Source: Pontiellaceae bacterium B12219 (GTDB taxonomy: Bacteria > Verrucomicrobiota > Kiritimatiellia > Kiritimatiellales > Pontiellaceae). From it: a DNA stretch of 42,624 nt. Both the position numbers and the translations under genes were made by a program. The stretch lies in the NCBI GenBank assembly GCA_029432795.1, contig JARNMJ010000036.1:1-42624 (forward strand), given 5' to 3'. Each line of letters starts with the position of its first letter. Position 1 is the stretch's first letter. Below are positions 1 to 8,886 of this stretch, one piece after another. The notes beneath the pieces are model-generated. The model did no database searches and was not told the DNA's origin. It saw nothing but the letters and a program-made list of their open reading frames with translations.

Positions 1-93
1 TTTTTCGTTTCACAAACCGGTTGCCGCCGGATAATTGGCAGGCCCGCAGAAAATTGGGCCTGTGTCTGGGTGCTAACTCCGACAGACTGCTAG
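1..93. mobile_element. Right end of an insertion sequence (truncated by window)
   Basis: Positions 75-93 carry a 19-bp sequence (AACTCCGACAGACTGCTAG) whose reverse complement recurs at 42532-42550 with one mismatch. The right-hand copy is followed by a short leader and a possible transposase start, so the repeat behaves like a terminal inverted repeat. Bases 1-74 would then be the inner end of an IS copy whose transposase lies outside the window. I cannot assign the IS family from the repeat alone. Confidence 0.6.
39..62. terminator. Hairpin near the IS end, terminator-like
   Basis: A perfect 7-bp stem (CAGGCCC at 39-45, GGGCCTG at 56-62) encloses a 10-nt A/T-rich loop. It lies just inside the putative terminal repeat, where the 3' end of a transposase transcript would fall. 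There is no following T-run on the plus strand, so a termination role is inference. Confidence 0.35.
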
Positions 94-147
94 CTGGTAA
101 AAAAACTTCAATTCTGACACTCTTTTTTGAGGTTGAATAACTTGTTG

Positions 148-180
148 AATGAATCGGTTCTTCCGGGGTTTGGAAAGAAG
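148..180 (+). pseudogene. Possible decayed tail of a propeller-family gene upstream of GH43 A
   Basis: Read in the frame of the aat at 148, the translation is NES-VLPGFGK. This resembles the last residues of the propeller protein that ends at 4115 (NES...VVLSFGE) with an internal deletion. The following bases (about 173-216) also resemble the linker 4108-4152 between that protein and GH43 B, including the shared aagga-tggatttyaaggag block before the ATG. The match is short, so this is tentative. Confidence 0.25.
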
Positions 181-216
181 GCAAGTTTGTTAAGGATGGA
201 TTTCAAGGAGATAGGT

Positions 217-1155
217 ATGAGTAAATTGAACGTTTTGACGATATTCCTGTGTGTGGGAGGAGTTGCTTTGGCGAACGGGAATCCCATTTTAAAGAAAGGT
301 GATCCGGATTTTATTTATACGCCCGATCCGGCAGCGGAGGTTTTTGACGGCAAGGTCTATGTCTACTGCTCGCGCGATGTGGAAGGGGCGACCGGTTTCA
401 GTACGATGCAGGATTATTCAGTGCTGGAATCGTCGGATCTGAAAACCTGGATCAATCATGGGGTCGTGCTTCGGCCGCGCACGGATGAGGGATTTGATTA
501 TGCCGATGGCCAGATGAACGCACCCGATGTGGCCTACAAAGACGGCTGGTATTACTACTATTTCCCCTACAACAAAACCCACGTCGGTGTGGCGAAGAGT
601 GAAACGCCGATCGGCCCGTGGGAAACTGCTGTGACGGATAAGATTGCCACCATTTTTGATCCGACTGTTTTTGTGGATGATGATGGGCAGGCCTATATCT
701 ATGGCAATGACCACAAGGTGCCATTTGAAGAAAGCAAGGCGCTCTCAAAGGGAAAACGTCCGCCGTCCTTTATCTATGGCGCTAAGTTGAAGCCGAACAT
801 GGTCGAACTGGATGGCCCCTGGGTCCGTTTGTCAGAGGAGCCGGTCAATGAAGCCGTTCATGTGTTCAAGCGCGATGGAAAATATTATTTCCATGCGCGG
901 GTGGGCGGCGTAACGAAATACTGGATGGCGGACTCCCCGTTACCGAAGTTTGCAGAACCCAAGGGGCTGCTGGCGCCCGATGCTCCGGATGCCCCGAACC
1001 ATGCGTCGGCCATCGAGTTTAACGGCGAATGGTATTTCTTCTATCATCGCGGCGATGTGAATGATGGCAGTTTCCACCGGCGTTCGGCCTGTTTTGATAA
1101 GATGATTTTCCGCGAAGATGGAACGATTGAGCCGATCGTCTATACGCTGGATTAG
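217..1155 (+). CDS. Secreted GH43-like glycosidase (copy A)
   Basis: This 312-residue five-bladed beta-propeller glycosidase has an N-terminal signal peptide (hydrophobic residues about 5-19, cleavage near ALA-NG). GH43-type catalytic landmarks are visible: Asp37 in PDPAAEV (general base position), Asp148 in DPTVFVDDDG (pKa modulator) and Glu212 in the VNEAVHVF stretch (acid position). The family commonly removes arabinose, xylose or galactose from side chains; the actual sugar here is unknown. I start at the ATG at 217 because AAGGAG lies at 205-210 and the signal peptide begins there; the reading frame stays open further upstream. It is a close paralogue of the gene at 4153, with about nine extra residues after YIYGND. 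A sulfatase follows after 13 bp, suggesting cotranscription. Confidence 0.85.
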   Translation: MSKLNVLTIFLCVGGVALANGNPILKKGDPDFIYTPDPAAEVFDGKVYVYCSRDVEGATGFSTMQDYSVLESSDLKTWINHGVVLRPRTDEGFDYADGQMNAPDVAYKDGWYYYYFPYNKTHVGVAKSETPIGPWETAVTDKIATIFDPTVFVDDDGQAYIYGNDHKVPFEESKALSKGKRPPSFIYGAKLKPNMVELDGPWVRLSEEPVNEAVHVFKRDGKYYFHARVGGVTKYWMADSPLPKFAEPKGLLAPDAPDAPNHASAIEFNGEWYFFYHRGDVNDGSFHRRSACFDKMIFREDGTIEPIVYTLD

Positions 1156-1168
1156 TTTGGAGGACTTT

Positions 1169-2539
1169 ATGCGTAGACTATTTCCAATCCTTGGAATGCT
1201 GCTTCTGGTCAGTGGTGCTGTTGCAAAGCAGCCCAATTTTCTGATCATTCTGGGGGACGATATCAGTGCCACCAGTCTTGGTTGTTACGGCTCAATGAAT
1301 CCTCATACTTCGCCGAATATAGATAAGCTGGCAAACGAGGGGGTTCGGTTCACCAACATGTTTGTGTCGGAGGCGATTTGCGGGCCGACCCGCGCGGAAT
1401 TATATACCGGCCTTCAGCCGCATCGAAACGGCTGCATGCAGAATCACAAAGCGACCAACAAAGGCGTGTTGAGCGTTGTCCAACGATTGGAAAAATTGGG
1501 CTACCGGGTTGGACTGACCGGCAAGCGGCATTTCAAACCGCAGTCGGTTTATCCCTTCGAGTTTGTGGAGGGGTTTCCGCAGAACTGTAATTTGCGGGAA
1601 AAGACGGATGAAACATGGGTCGGCGTTGAGGAGTTTATGACGCGCAATTCGGATCAGCCGTTCTGCCTCTTCATCTGTTCCATCCACGCTCACGCGCCGT
1701 GGGATTCCGGCGACACCTCCTTGTGGAAACTCGATGAGCTGAACCTTCCGCCGCATCTGGTGGATACCCCGGAGACGCGGCATTATTTCCGGGAACACCT
1801 GGCGGAGGTGCGCCTGTTCGATGAGCAGGTCGGCCAGGCACAGGCGCTGCTTGAAAAAACAAAGCTGAATGAAAATACCGCGTTGATTGTGCTGGATGAA
1901 AACGGAACCGGTATGCCGGGCGGGAAATGGACCAACTATGACTGGGGCGTGCGCTCGGCCTGTGTAATCAAATGGCCGGGAGTGGACGAGGCTTTCGTGA
2001 CGGATGCGCTGGCGCAGTATTGCGATGTTCTGCCGACCCTGATTGATGCCGCCGGAGGCGAGGTGCCCGCTGAGCTGGATGGAAAAAGTCTGCTTCCACT
2101 GCTCACGGGCAAAACGAAAAAGCACCGCGATGAAGCGTTCTTTGTTTATAACAGCGGTCCGGAGGGACCGCCGTTTGCCTCGCGTGCGGTAACGGATGGA
2201 CGGTTCAAACTGATGTGGAATTTTACACCGGACAACCTGTTCGCGGTCCGTGTGATTAATGGATTTGATTACGGCTATGAGGATAAAAAGGATCCTAACC
2301 GGCATGTGCGCATGCTATACCTCTCCTGGCTGAAAAAGGCGAAGACTGATCCGGCGGCGGATCTATGGATTCAGCGCTATCGCAGACATCCGGAATTCCA
2401 ACTTTTCGATCTGCAAAATGATCCGTGGGAACTGAACAACCTGGCGGAAAATCCGGAATATGCCGGGCAGCTGCAGCGGATGAAAGGTTCCATTCTTGAA
2501 TGGATGGATCAGCAGGGGGATCGCGCAGCAACGAAATAA
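1169..2539 (+). CDS. Secreted sulfatase with atypical metal-site motif
   Basis: This 456-residue type I (formylglycine-dependent) sulfatase would hydrolyse sulfate esters on a glycan outside the cytoplasm. A signal peptide covers residues 1-19. The maturation motif is CGPTR with Cys71 as the residue to be oxidised to formylglycine; the N-terminal metal-binding GDD follows PNFLII. The second metal motif is unusual: where the other three sulfatases here read SDNG, this one reads LDENG (Asp243-Glu244-Asn245), so Glu may stand at the usual Asp position. The start at 1169 follows GGAGG at 1159-1163 and gives a clean signal peptide. It sits between GH43 A and the propeller gene, all on the plus strand. 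The sulfatase subfamily and target position cannot be read from sequence alone. Confidence 0.9.
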   Translation: MRRLFPILGMLLLVSGAVAKQPNFLIILGDDISATSLGCYGSMNPHTSPNIDKLANEGVRFTNMFVSEAICGPTRAELYTGLQPHRNGCMQNHKATNKGVLSVVQRLEKLGYRVGLTGKRHFKPQSVYPFEFVEGFPQNCNLREKTDETWVGVEEFMTRNSDQPFCLFICSIHAHAPWDSGDTSLWKLDELNLPPHLVDTPETRHYFREHLAEVRLFDEQVGQAQALLEKTKLNENTALIVLDENGTGMPGGKWTNYDWGVRSACVIKWPGVDEAFVTDALAQYCDVLPTLIDAAGGEVPAELDGKSLLPLLTGKTKKHRDEAFFVYNSGPEGPPFASRAVTDGRFKLMWNFTPDNLFAVRVINGFDYGYEDKKDPNRHVRMLYLSWLKKAKTDPAADLWIQRYRRHPEFQLFDLQNDPWELNNLAENPEYAGQLQRMKGSILEWMDQQGDRAATK

Positions 2540-2612
2540 ACGGGGTCCAGAATGACGCTTTACCGGCGTAGTGATAGTAATGATTTTTGAAAAATAATAG
2601 GAAACTGAATCT

Positions 2613-4115
2613 ATGATGAATCTAAAACAAACAATGACGTTGGGCAGCCTTTTGGTGCTGGCCGGAACGGTGCAGGCCGGAGAATGGAAGATTGAAACGC
2701 AGGAAGAGTGGCTGGGGAATACGGCCTCGCAGTCGAGCCTTGAAATTACGGACGGCAAAGCGGCTCCGACAGCGGTTGAAGCGACATTCCAAAGCGTTGT
2801 GAAACGTTTTCCGGAAAAGCGTTCTGCAAAAACAATCACTTTTTCGCAGTCGCCCGACTGGCTGAACTGGACGGCGGTGCCGAATGTGGGACCCGGTAAT
2901 ATGGGGGATGCGCCGGTCGCGCTGCAGTTGGGCGATGGCAACTACTGGATGTTCGGGCGGTATGGACAGCATAAGAGCCAGAAGGATGGAAGTTTCAAGG
3001 CGGAGCCTGCCACGCTGGATGGCTATGATATTGAACTCATGACCACGCCGCACAAAAATCAGTTTGATGCACCCGGGGGCCTGCAGGAGAAGAAGGGCGG
3101 TTATCACGCCTGGCACAGTAAGGACATGACCAACTGGGTGCACCACGGCGCCATTACGGAGCACTTCTCCCGCTGGATGACCACGGCTGAGGTTGTGGAT
3201 GGAACATTCTATTTTTATTATGACTTCCCTAACGATCAGGATCCGCATCTGTATCTTGATGACAATCTGGAAGATGGAAAGCCTGGAGAAATGATGGGGA
3301 TGGTCTTTAAAGATCCGTCGCACGGTTCCGACTGCGCGGTCATTCGCGAGCTGGATGGAACATTTCACATCATCGCCGAGGACTGGAGCCCGATCAAAGC
3401 CTCCGTTCGTTCCTGGGATTCGCCGCTGGCGATCCGCGGCGTGAGCCCTGATGGCATCAAGCCGTTTGAAGTGCAGGAGGTGCGTCCGGTGGACAACCGC
3501 ACGAACCCGACGGGTAAGATCGGTACCTACAAACATCCGCATTGGGCGAAGGAAGATCCGAAAAATTACAAAACCAGTGTAGCGGAATATGAAATCCATG
3601 AGCCGGAGCAGGAAGCCTATGGAGATTGGGCACTGATCAACATTGGTGGGCAGTATTATATGTTCGGCGATTTTGATAAGCATGAAGGCGGAACCATGAG
3701 TACCTGCTGGTTTACGTCGGACAGTCTCGAAAAAGAGTTTACCTGGTGCGGCGATGTCGGCAAGGGCCATCCTGATCCGGAGATCCTTTTTGCAGAAAAC
3801 CAATTCTATATGCTGACCCAGCAGAAGGTCGATCAGGTCAGTCCAGGGCCGTGGGTGGAAACCGTTGAGGTACGTGTGGGGGTCGATACGTCCAATGATG
3901 GGAAGATTGATCAGTGGTCCGATTGGCAGACCGTTTCCGAGCAGTATGATTATATCGAGGGCTTTTCCAGACAGGTGGCCAAAACCGCAGCGCAGATGGA
4001 TCTGTCTGTATTGCCGGAAGGCTATGGTTTCCAGTTTGAAGTCAAAATGACCGATACAACCGAAAACGAATCCAAACCGGTTCTGGACAACGTCGTTCTT
4101 TCGTTCGGGGAATAA
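2613..4115 (+). CDS. Secreted beta-propeller glycosidase-like protein, family unassigned (copy A)
   Basis: This protein is 500 residues long with a signal peptide (residues 1-22, ending VQA). Repeated aromatic blade motifs (NYWMFGRY, YHAWHSKDMTNWVHHG, FYFYYDFPNDQDPH, EDWSPI, YGDWALINIGGQYYMFGDF, FAENQFYMLTQ) indicate a five-bladed propeller like GH43 and GH117. I cannot place it in a named family with confidence. Conserved acidic candidates lie in NDQDPH, GSDCAVI and GHPDPE. A C-terminal segment from about residue 410 (VETVEVRVGVDTSNDG onward) looks like a beta-sandwich extension. It is a clear paralogue of 36035-37597, but this copy ends its leader in Ala-Gly with no lipobox, so it should be soluble. 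GH43 B begins 37 bp downstream. Confidence 0.7.
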   Translation: MMNLKQTMTLGSLLVLAGTVQAGEWKIETQEEWLGNTASQSSLEITDGKAAPTAVEATFQSVVKRFPEKRSAKTITFSQSPDWLNWTAVPNVGPGNMGDAPVALQLGDGNYWMFGRYGQHKSQKDGSFKAEPATLDGYDIELMTTPHKNQFDAPGGLQEKKGGYHAWHSKDMTNWVHHGAITEHFSRWMTTAEVVDGTFYFYYDFPNDQDPHLYLDDNLEDGKPGEMMGMVFKDPSHGSDCAVIRELDGTFHIIAEDWSPIKASVRSWDSPLAIRGVSPDGIKPFEVQEVRPVDNRTNPTGKIGTYKHPHWAKEDPKNYKTSVAEYEIHEPEQEAYGDWALINIGGQYYMFGDFDKHEGGTMSTCWFTSDSLEKEFTWCGDVGKGHPDPEILFAENQFYMLTQQKVDQVSPGPWVETVEVRVGVDTSNDGKIDQWSDWQTVSEQYDYIEGFSRQVAKTAAQMDLSVLPEGYGFQFEVKMTDTTENESKPVLDNVVLSFGE

Positions 4116-4152
4116 GGCCTGCTGGTGAAGGACGGATTTTAAGGAGAGAGTA

Positions 4153-5073
4153 ATGAGTACATTGAGGGTTTTGATAGTCTTTCTGTGTGTGGGTGGTGCG
4201 GCCATGGGAGACGGGAATCCCATTTTAAAAGACCGTGAACCCGGATTCCTCTATGCGGCGGATCCAGCGGCTGAAGTCTATAATGGCAAAGTCTATGTCT
4301 ACTGTTCGCGCGATGTCGAGGGGGCGACAGAATACGGTACGATGCAGGACTATATGGTGCTGGAGTCGGCGGATCTCAAGACCTGGGTCAATCATGGCGT
4401 CGTGCTTAAGCCACGCACGGATGAAGGCTTTGAATATGCATCCGGGCAGATGAATGCACCGGATGTGGCCTATAAGGATGGCTGGTATTACTATTATTTC
4501 CCGTACAATAAAACCTACGTGGGCGTGGCGAAAAGTAAGACGCCAATCGGTCCCTGGCAAACGGCGGTCGCGGATAAGATCGCAACCATTTTTGATCCGA
4601 CCGTTTTTGTGGATGACGATGGTCAGGCCTACATTTACGGCAACGATACCAAAGTGAACATCGGGGATAAGGGGCGGCATGTGATGGGCGCCAAGCTCAA
4701 AGCCAATATGGTGGAACTCGACGGGCCGTGGATCCGGTTGAGCGAAGAACAGGTCAACGAGGCCGTACACGTTTTTAAACGTAATGGAATTTACTATTTC
4801 CATGGACGGGTCGGAAAGGACACTAAATACTGGATGGCGGATCGTCCGTTGCCGCAATATGCTGAAATGAAGGGCCTGCTGGCTCCTGCCGCACCGGATG
4901 CACCAAACCATGCTTCGGTGATCGAATTTAACGGCGAGTGGTATTTCTTTTATCACCGGGGAGATGTGAACGACGGCAGCTTTCACCGTCGGTCCGCCTG
5001 TTTTGATAAAATGACCTTCCGCAAAGACGGCACCATTGAACCGGTGGTTTATACGCTGGATTCAACGGAATAG
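4153..5073 (+). CDS. Secreted GH43-like glycosidase (copy B)
   Basis: This 306-residue paralogue of the protein at 217-1155 is near-identical through long stretches (for example NAPDVAYKDGWYYYYFPYNK). It has a signal peptide (residues 1-19) and the same GH43 landmarks: Asp37 in DPAAEV, Asp148 in DPTVFVDDDG and Glu203 in VNEAVHVF. The loop after YIYGND is shorter than in copy A. The start follows AAGGAG at 4141-4146. The protein ends YTLDSTE, three residues beyond the end of copy A, immediately before a remnant of a propeller-family gene in the same frame. Retention of two copies may reflect different linkage preferences or recent duplication; I cannot tell which. Confidence 0.85.
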   Translation: MSTLRVLIVFLCVGGAAMGDGNPILKDREPGFLYAADPAAEVYNGKVYVYCSRDVEGATEYGTMQDYMVLESADLKTWVNHGVVLKPRTDEGFEYASGQMNAPDVAYKDGWYYYYFPYNKTYVGVAKSKTPIGPWQTAVADKIATIFDPTVFVDDDGQAYIYGNDTKVNIGDKGRHVMGAKLKANMVELDGPWIRLSEEQVNEAVHVFKRNGIYYFHGRVGKDTKYWMADRPLPQYAEMKGLLAPAAPDAPNHASVIEFNGEWYFFYHRGDVNDGSFHRRSACFDKMTFRKDGTIEPVVYTLDSTE

Positions 5074-5145
5074 ATTAAGCCGGCCGACACGACCGAAAAT
5101 GAATCCAATCCGATGCTCGATACAGTGATCGTTGAATTTGATTAA
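5074..5145 (+). pseudogene. 3' remnant of a third propeller-family gene
   Basis: Directly after the TAG of GH43 B, and in the same frame, 23 codons read IKPADTTENESNPMLDTVIV plus EFD and then TAA. This matches the C-terminal tails of both full propeller proteins (TDTTENESKPVLDNVV in the gene ending 4115, TDTTENESKPILDTVS in the gene ending 37597). The DNA is similar as well. No upstream part of the gene survives, so this is a deletion scar from a duplicated propeller/GH43 unit. Suppression of the single TAG would fuse the tail to GH43 B, but nothing indicates that happens. Confidence 0.75.
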
Positions 5146-5151
5146 ATCATC

Positions 5152-5170
5152 GGGCGAGGCCCTTTATTTC
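5152..5170. terminator. Short hairpin with T-rich tail between convergent genes
   Basis: GGGC (5152-5155), loop GAG and GCCC (5159-5162) are followed by TTTATTT. It lies where the plus-strand cluster ending at 5073 meets the end of the convergent lacI-type gene. The 4-bp stem is weak, so confidence is low. Confidence 0.3.
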
Positions 5171-6213
5171 CAGTGTTTGAAAATAGATTTCTTCGGCATC
5201 ATAGAGCCGTCGACCCAGCTTCCTTCGATAAGGAGTTCACTGCGGTTTCGGGGGAGTCCAAAGCTTTTTTCATTCATCAGAGCGGTTAACATACGTGTGG
5301 CGGCCCAGCCTATTTCGTAGGGGCGCTGATCAATCCCGGTATCGATGTCGGTATCATGTACCGTCGTGGTTGCCAGGGCGATGTCTTCGGGAATGCGATA
5401 GCCTAGATTATCCAGCATGCGGTGGGTTTCGCTGTTATCGGTCAGAATGGCATCGGGACGGTTCTGTTCGAGCCACTGTTTGAGCTTGATCTGTTGTTCT
5501 GAAATGTTTTCAGGATGCCAGGTGAGTATGGGCAGCTGTTGTGAAAGCGGAAGTTTTTGCTGCGCCCAGAAAAAACCGCTACCGAAGAGGCGCCTTCTCT
5601 CATATTCGCAGGCGCAACCAATCCGCTGATAGCCGAGTTGCTGAATGCGGTCAAAGGCCATCATGGTGTTTTCATGTTGCGAACTGCTCACAAAATGGGC
5701 GCGGGGTTCGGGGGTGGCGCGGCCGAAGCGGACGACGGCATAGTCGGACCAATCGAAATTCTCCAGCACCGCAGGTATATTTCCGACGGGAGGGAGCAGG
5801 ATGCCCTGAATATTCCGGGTTCGCAGAATGGTTTTAAGTCGAAGCAAGGGAATCTCTGAAAGGTTGAATTCAACTACGCGATAGCCCATCCGCCGGGCAT
5901 TGTCAGATGCGCCCTGCCAATAGAGTTCAAACTCCTGAAACTGTCGCAGTTTTTCAGGAGGCGTCCAGGTATTCAGCCAGGCCAGTTCCGCCTGAACCGG
6001 ATTGTTTCCTCCGGTTTTACTGTATCGGGAGAGGGATGCCAGAAGAGGGTCGGGGACATAGCCCATTTCATCGGCTTTCGCCAGAATCCGGGCCTTCAGC
6101 TCCGGGGAAACGTTGGCCATATTGCGCAGGGCTCTTGAGACGGTAACGTGGGAAATTCGCAGTTCACTGGCAATATCTCGCTGGGAGATTCGGTTGAATC
6201 GTTCATTCTTCAT
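5164..6213 (-). CDS. LacI-family transcriptional regulator
   Basis: This 349-residue regulator has an N-terminal helix-turn-helix (residues about 9-31: ISQRDIASELRISHVTVSRALRN), the LacI hinge region around residues 45-60, and a periplasmic-binding-protein-like effector domain to the C-terminus (GILLPP, RFGR, AFDRIQQLGYQRIGC, PDAILTDN, and the typical DQRPYEIG near the end). Family members are usually cytoplasmic repressors released by a sugar. The ATG at 6213 has no strong Shine-Dalgarno sequence, but the HTH begins immediately, so the start is secure. It diverges from the GH95 gene, and a cre-like palindrome lies between them. Regulation of GH95 and its downstream genes, plus autoregulation, is the simplest inference. 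Confidence 0.92.
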   Translation of the reverse strand: MKNERFNRISQRDIASELRISHVTVSRALRNMANVSPELKARILAKADEMGYVPDPLLASLSRYSKTGGNNPVQAELAWLNTWTPPEKLRQFQEFELYWQGASDNARRMGYRVVEFNLSEIPLLRLKTILRTRNIQGILLPPVGNIPAVLENFDWSDYAVVRFGRATPEPRAHFVSSSQHENTMMAFDRIQQLGYQRIGCACEYERRRLFGSGFFWAQQKLPLSQQLPILTWHPENISEQQIKLKQWLEQNRPDAILTDNSETHRMLDNLGYRIPEDIALATTTVHDTDIDTGIDQRPYEIGWAATRMLTALMNEKSFGLPRNRSELLIEGSWVDGSMMPKKSIFKHWK

Positions 6214-6272
6214 GATGCGGGTTTAGTGGAATTCAAACTTTTATCACAGTAAATAATATAAAAACCGCAAGT

Positions 6273-6286
6273 TGTAACAGGTTACA
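6273..6286. promoter_or_regulatory. Candidate LacI-family operator
   Basis: TGTAACAGGTTACA has perfect 6-bp arms (TGTAAC/GTTACA) around AG. It fits the LacI-family/cre consensus TGWAANCGNTWWCA with one mismatch (A for C at the centre). It is 60 bp from the lacI-type start and 100 bp from the GH95 start, in the 173-bp divergent gap. I saw no second copy elsewhere in the window. Confidence 0.55.
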
Positions 6287-6386
6287 TATTGGAAGGCTTG
6301 GTGCATAACCGCTCCTCCGATATAGCTATCCGTTTAAATGCGGAAAACCTCGCAGAACATAAAGCTTCAGCATCTGGAACTGCAGA

Positions 6387-8798
6387 ATGGTAGAAATAAA
6401 AAGATTTTCAGCACTTTTGGCGATTGGATCGATGGCCCTGTCGGCGGGAACGGTATGGGCTTGGCCGAAACAGCCGGAAGAACCGAATAATCCTTCGATC
6501 GATTATCAGTTTTCGAAAGAAGCTGAGCCGCCGGAAGAACCGTTGACGCTGTGGTACCGTCAACCGGCCACGATGTGGGAAAGTGAAGCGCTGCCGGTGG
6601 GGAACGGTCGGCTGGCGGCGATGGTTTTCGGCGGTATTAATCACGAACGCATTCAGCTGAATGAAGAGACGCTGTGGGATGGCGAGCCGACGGATTACAC
6701 GAATCCGGAAGCCTTGGCGGCGCTGCCCGAAGTGCGGCGTTTGCTGTTCGAAGGCAAAAACAACGAGGCCAAAAGTCTGGCGAAACGCAAGATGATGGGC
6801 AATCCGTATAAGATTAAATCTTATCAGACGCTGGGGGATCTGTTTCTTGACTTTCCAGACACTGGGAAAGTGTCCGGCTATCGCCGCGATCTCGATCTGA
6901 CGACGGCGATCAGCCGCACGCAGTACACGGTGGACGGCGTGGAATATGTCCGCGAAGTTTTGGTGAGCGCACCGGATCAGGCGATCGTGATCAACCTGAA
7001 GGCGAGCCGGTTGGGAAAGATAAATTTTTCAGCCGGGTTTTCCCGTGAAAATGCAACGATGACCTCTGCCTCCGGAAACCGCGTTTTGCTGCGCGGCAAA
7101 CTGGGCATTGATTATGAAGCGCAGCTTTTTCCGGTCGTTGAAGGAGGAACCGTGGTTTCCAGGGATGGGAAACTCGAAGTGTCCAACGCCAATGAAGTCA
7201 CGCTGCTGATTGTTGCCGCGACAAGCTATAACTGCGCGACGGATATTTCGGGCGATGCCACGGCGCGCTGTGAAGCCTATCTGAAAGCCATCGGAAGAAA
7301 GCCCTATGAGCAGATTCGTGCGGATCATATTGCTGACCATCAGGCCCTGTTTAATCGCGTCAAACTCGATCTGGGAACGACCGAAGCGGTGAACCTGCCG
7401 ACCGATGAACGTATGCAGGCGATCAAGGAGGGCGAGTTTGATCCGCAGCTGGAAGCCCTCTATTTTCAGTTTGGTCGTTATATGCTGATCGGCAGCTCCC
7501 GTCCGGGCGGTCTGCCGGCCAACCTGCAGGGCAAATGGTGCCAATCCATCAGCGCGCCCTTTAACAGCGATTACCATTTTAACATTAACTTTCAGATGAA
7601 CTATTGGCCGGCGCAGGTCTGCAACCTGTCCGAATGCCATCTGCCGATGTTTGACTATCTTGAAAGTCTGCAGGAGTCCGGAACGCGAACAGCACGGGTG
7701 CATTATGATGCCGACGGCTGGGTGGTGCACCATCTATCGGATATCTACGGCTTTACCGCACCGGCCGACGGCGTTCACGGTATCTGGCCGTTCGGCGCGG
7801 CCTGGGCCGTGCGCGACATGATGGAATATTATTGGTTTAACGGAGATCGGGAGTTTCTGGAAACGCGGGCGTATCCGCTGATGAAAGGGGCATCCGAGTT
7901 TCTACTCGATTTTCTGATCGTTGCTCCGGAAGGTACGCCGGCGGCCGGATGGTTGGTGACGTCGCCGTCGCACTCACCGGAAAACTATTTTATCCTGCCG
8001 GATGGGTCCAGGTCCGACTTCACCTATGCGCCAACCATGGATCTGGAAATTATTTACGACCTGTTTACCAACGTGCTGGAAGCAAACCTCATCATTGATC
8101 CGTCCGGTCAGTTTGATGCGGCGTTCCGGATGGAAATCGAAGAGGCATTGGCCAATCTGCAACCGTTGCAGATAAGCGAGAAGACCGGTCGCCTGCAGGA
8201 ATGGATCGAAGACTACGAAGAAACCGATGTGGATCATCGCCACACCTCCCACCTGTATGGTCTGCATCCCGGAAAACAGATTACCAAAACCGCTACGCCG
8301 GAGCTGTATGATGCCGCGCGTAAATCGATGGAAACCCGTGGTGATCGGGGTACGGGGTGGAGCATGGCATGGAAGCTGAATTTCTGGGCGCGTTTCCACG
8401 ATGGAGATCATGCCTATGTGCTGCTGAATAACCTGCTGACAAAGAACACGATGAACAACCTGTTCGATTATCATCCGCCGTTCCAGATTGACGGCAATTT
8501 CGGTGGTACAGCCGCCATCGCGGAAATGCTGCTGCAGAGCCACGACGGAGCAATCGATCTTTTGCCGGCACTGCCCGCTGTCTGGAAAGACGGCTCGGTT
8601 AAAGGGTTGCGTGCGCGTGGCGGTTTTGAGGTTGATCTCGAATGGAAAGAGGGTGAGCTGAAGCGTGCTGAAATCCTGTCACTCAACGGCAATCCCCTGA
8701 AGCTTCGCTATGGAGATGAGGTGGTTGATAAGCAACTCGCCAAGGGGGATGTTTTTGCCTGGAACGGAAAAACATCTTCAGTTTGCTTAACTGATTAA
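6387..8798 (+). CDS. GH95 alpha-L-fucosidase/alpha-L-galactosidase family enzyme
   Basis: This is an 803-residue GH95 protein. The family removes terminal alpha-L-fucose, or alpha-L-galactose in some members, by an inverting mechanism. The N-terminal domain starts with [20 protein letters not shown], and the (alpha/alpha)6 barrel carries the family's catalytic positions by motif: Asn399 and Asn401 in NINFQMNYW, Glu532 in SPSHSPEN and Asp702 in [10 protein letters not shown] signal peptide is present (residues 1-25, ending VWA), so it acts outside the cytoplasm. Length is typical of the family. It is the first gene after the divergent operator region, and the next gene starts 88 bp downstream. 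Its presence with GH141 is the main argument for a fucose-containing substrate. Confidence 0.95.
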   Translation: MVEIKRFSALLAIGSMALSAGTVWAWPKQPEEPNNPSIDYQFSKEAEPPEEPLTLWYRQPATMWESEALPVGNGRLAAMVFGGINHERIQLNEETLWDGEPTDYTNPEALAALPEVRRLLFEGKNNEAKSLAKRKMMGNPYKIKSYQTLGDLFLDFPDTGKVSGYRRDLDLTTAISRTQYTVDGVEYVREVLVSAPDQAIVINLKASRLGKINFSAGFSRENATMTSASGNRVLLRGKLGIDYEAQLFPVVEGGTVVSRDGKLEVSNANEVTLLIVAATSYNCATDISGDATARCEAYLKAIGRKPYEQIRADHIADHQALFNRVKLDLGTTEAVNLPTDERMQAIKEGEFDPQLEALYFQFGRYMLIGSSRPGGLPANLQGKWCQSISAPFNSDYHFNINFQMNYWPAQVCNLSECHLPMFDYLESLQESGTRTARVHYDADGWVVHHLSDIYGFTAPADGVHGIWPFGAAWAVRDMMEYYWFNGDREFLETRAYPLMKGASEFLLDFLIVAPEGTPAAGWLVTSPSHSPENYFILPDGSRSDFTYAPTMDLEIIYDLFTNVLEANLIIDPSGQFDAAFRMEIEEALANLQPLQISEKTGRLQEWIEDYEETDVDHRHTSHLYGLHPGKQITKTATPELYDAARKSMETRGDRGTGWSMAWKLNFWARFHDGDHAYVLLNNLLTKNTMNNLFDYHPPFQIDGNFGGTAAIAEMLLQSHDGAIDLLPALPAVWKDGSVKGLRARGGFEVDLEWKEGELKRAEILSLNGNPLKLRYGDEVVDKQLAKGDVFAWNGKTSSVCLTD

Positions 8799-8886
8799 AC
8801 TGCGGGGGAGTGGTTGTACCTAACCGGGTGGGTTAAATTAGTAAGGTTTGGGAAATCGTGGATAGGGCATCATTGGAGACTGGAAT

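Noticed and set aside
2540-2612. Copy of the 14147 hairpin after the first sulfatase (gtccagaatgacgc...)
   Set aside because: Only a few bases of the outer arm resemble it, and the complementary arm is missing.
5071-5145. Programmed stop-codon readthrough fusing GH43 B to the DTTENES tail
   Set aside because: The tail matches the end of another gene family, the other GH43 copy ends without it, and no readthrough context or downstream structure is evident; a deletion scar explains it better.
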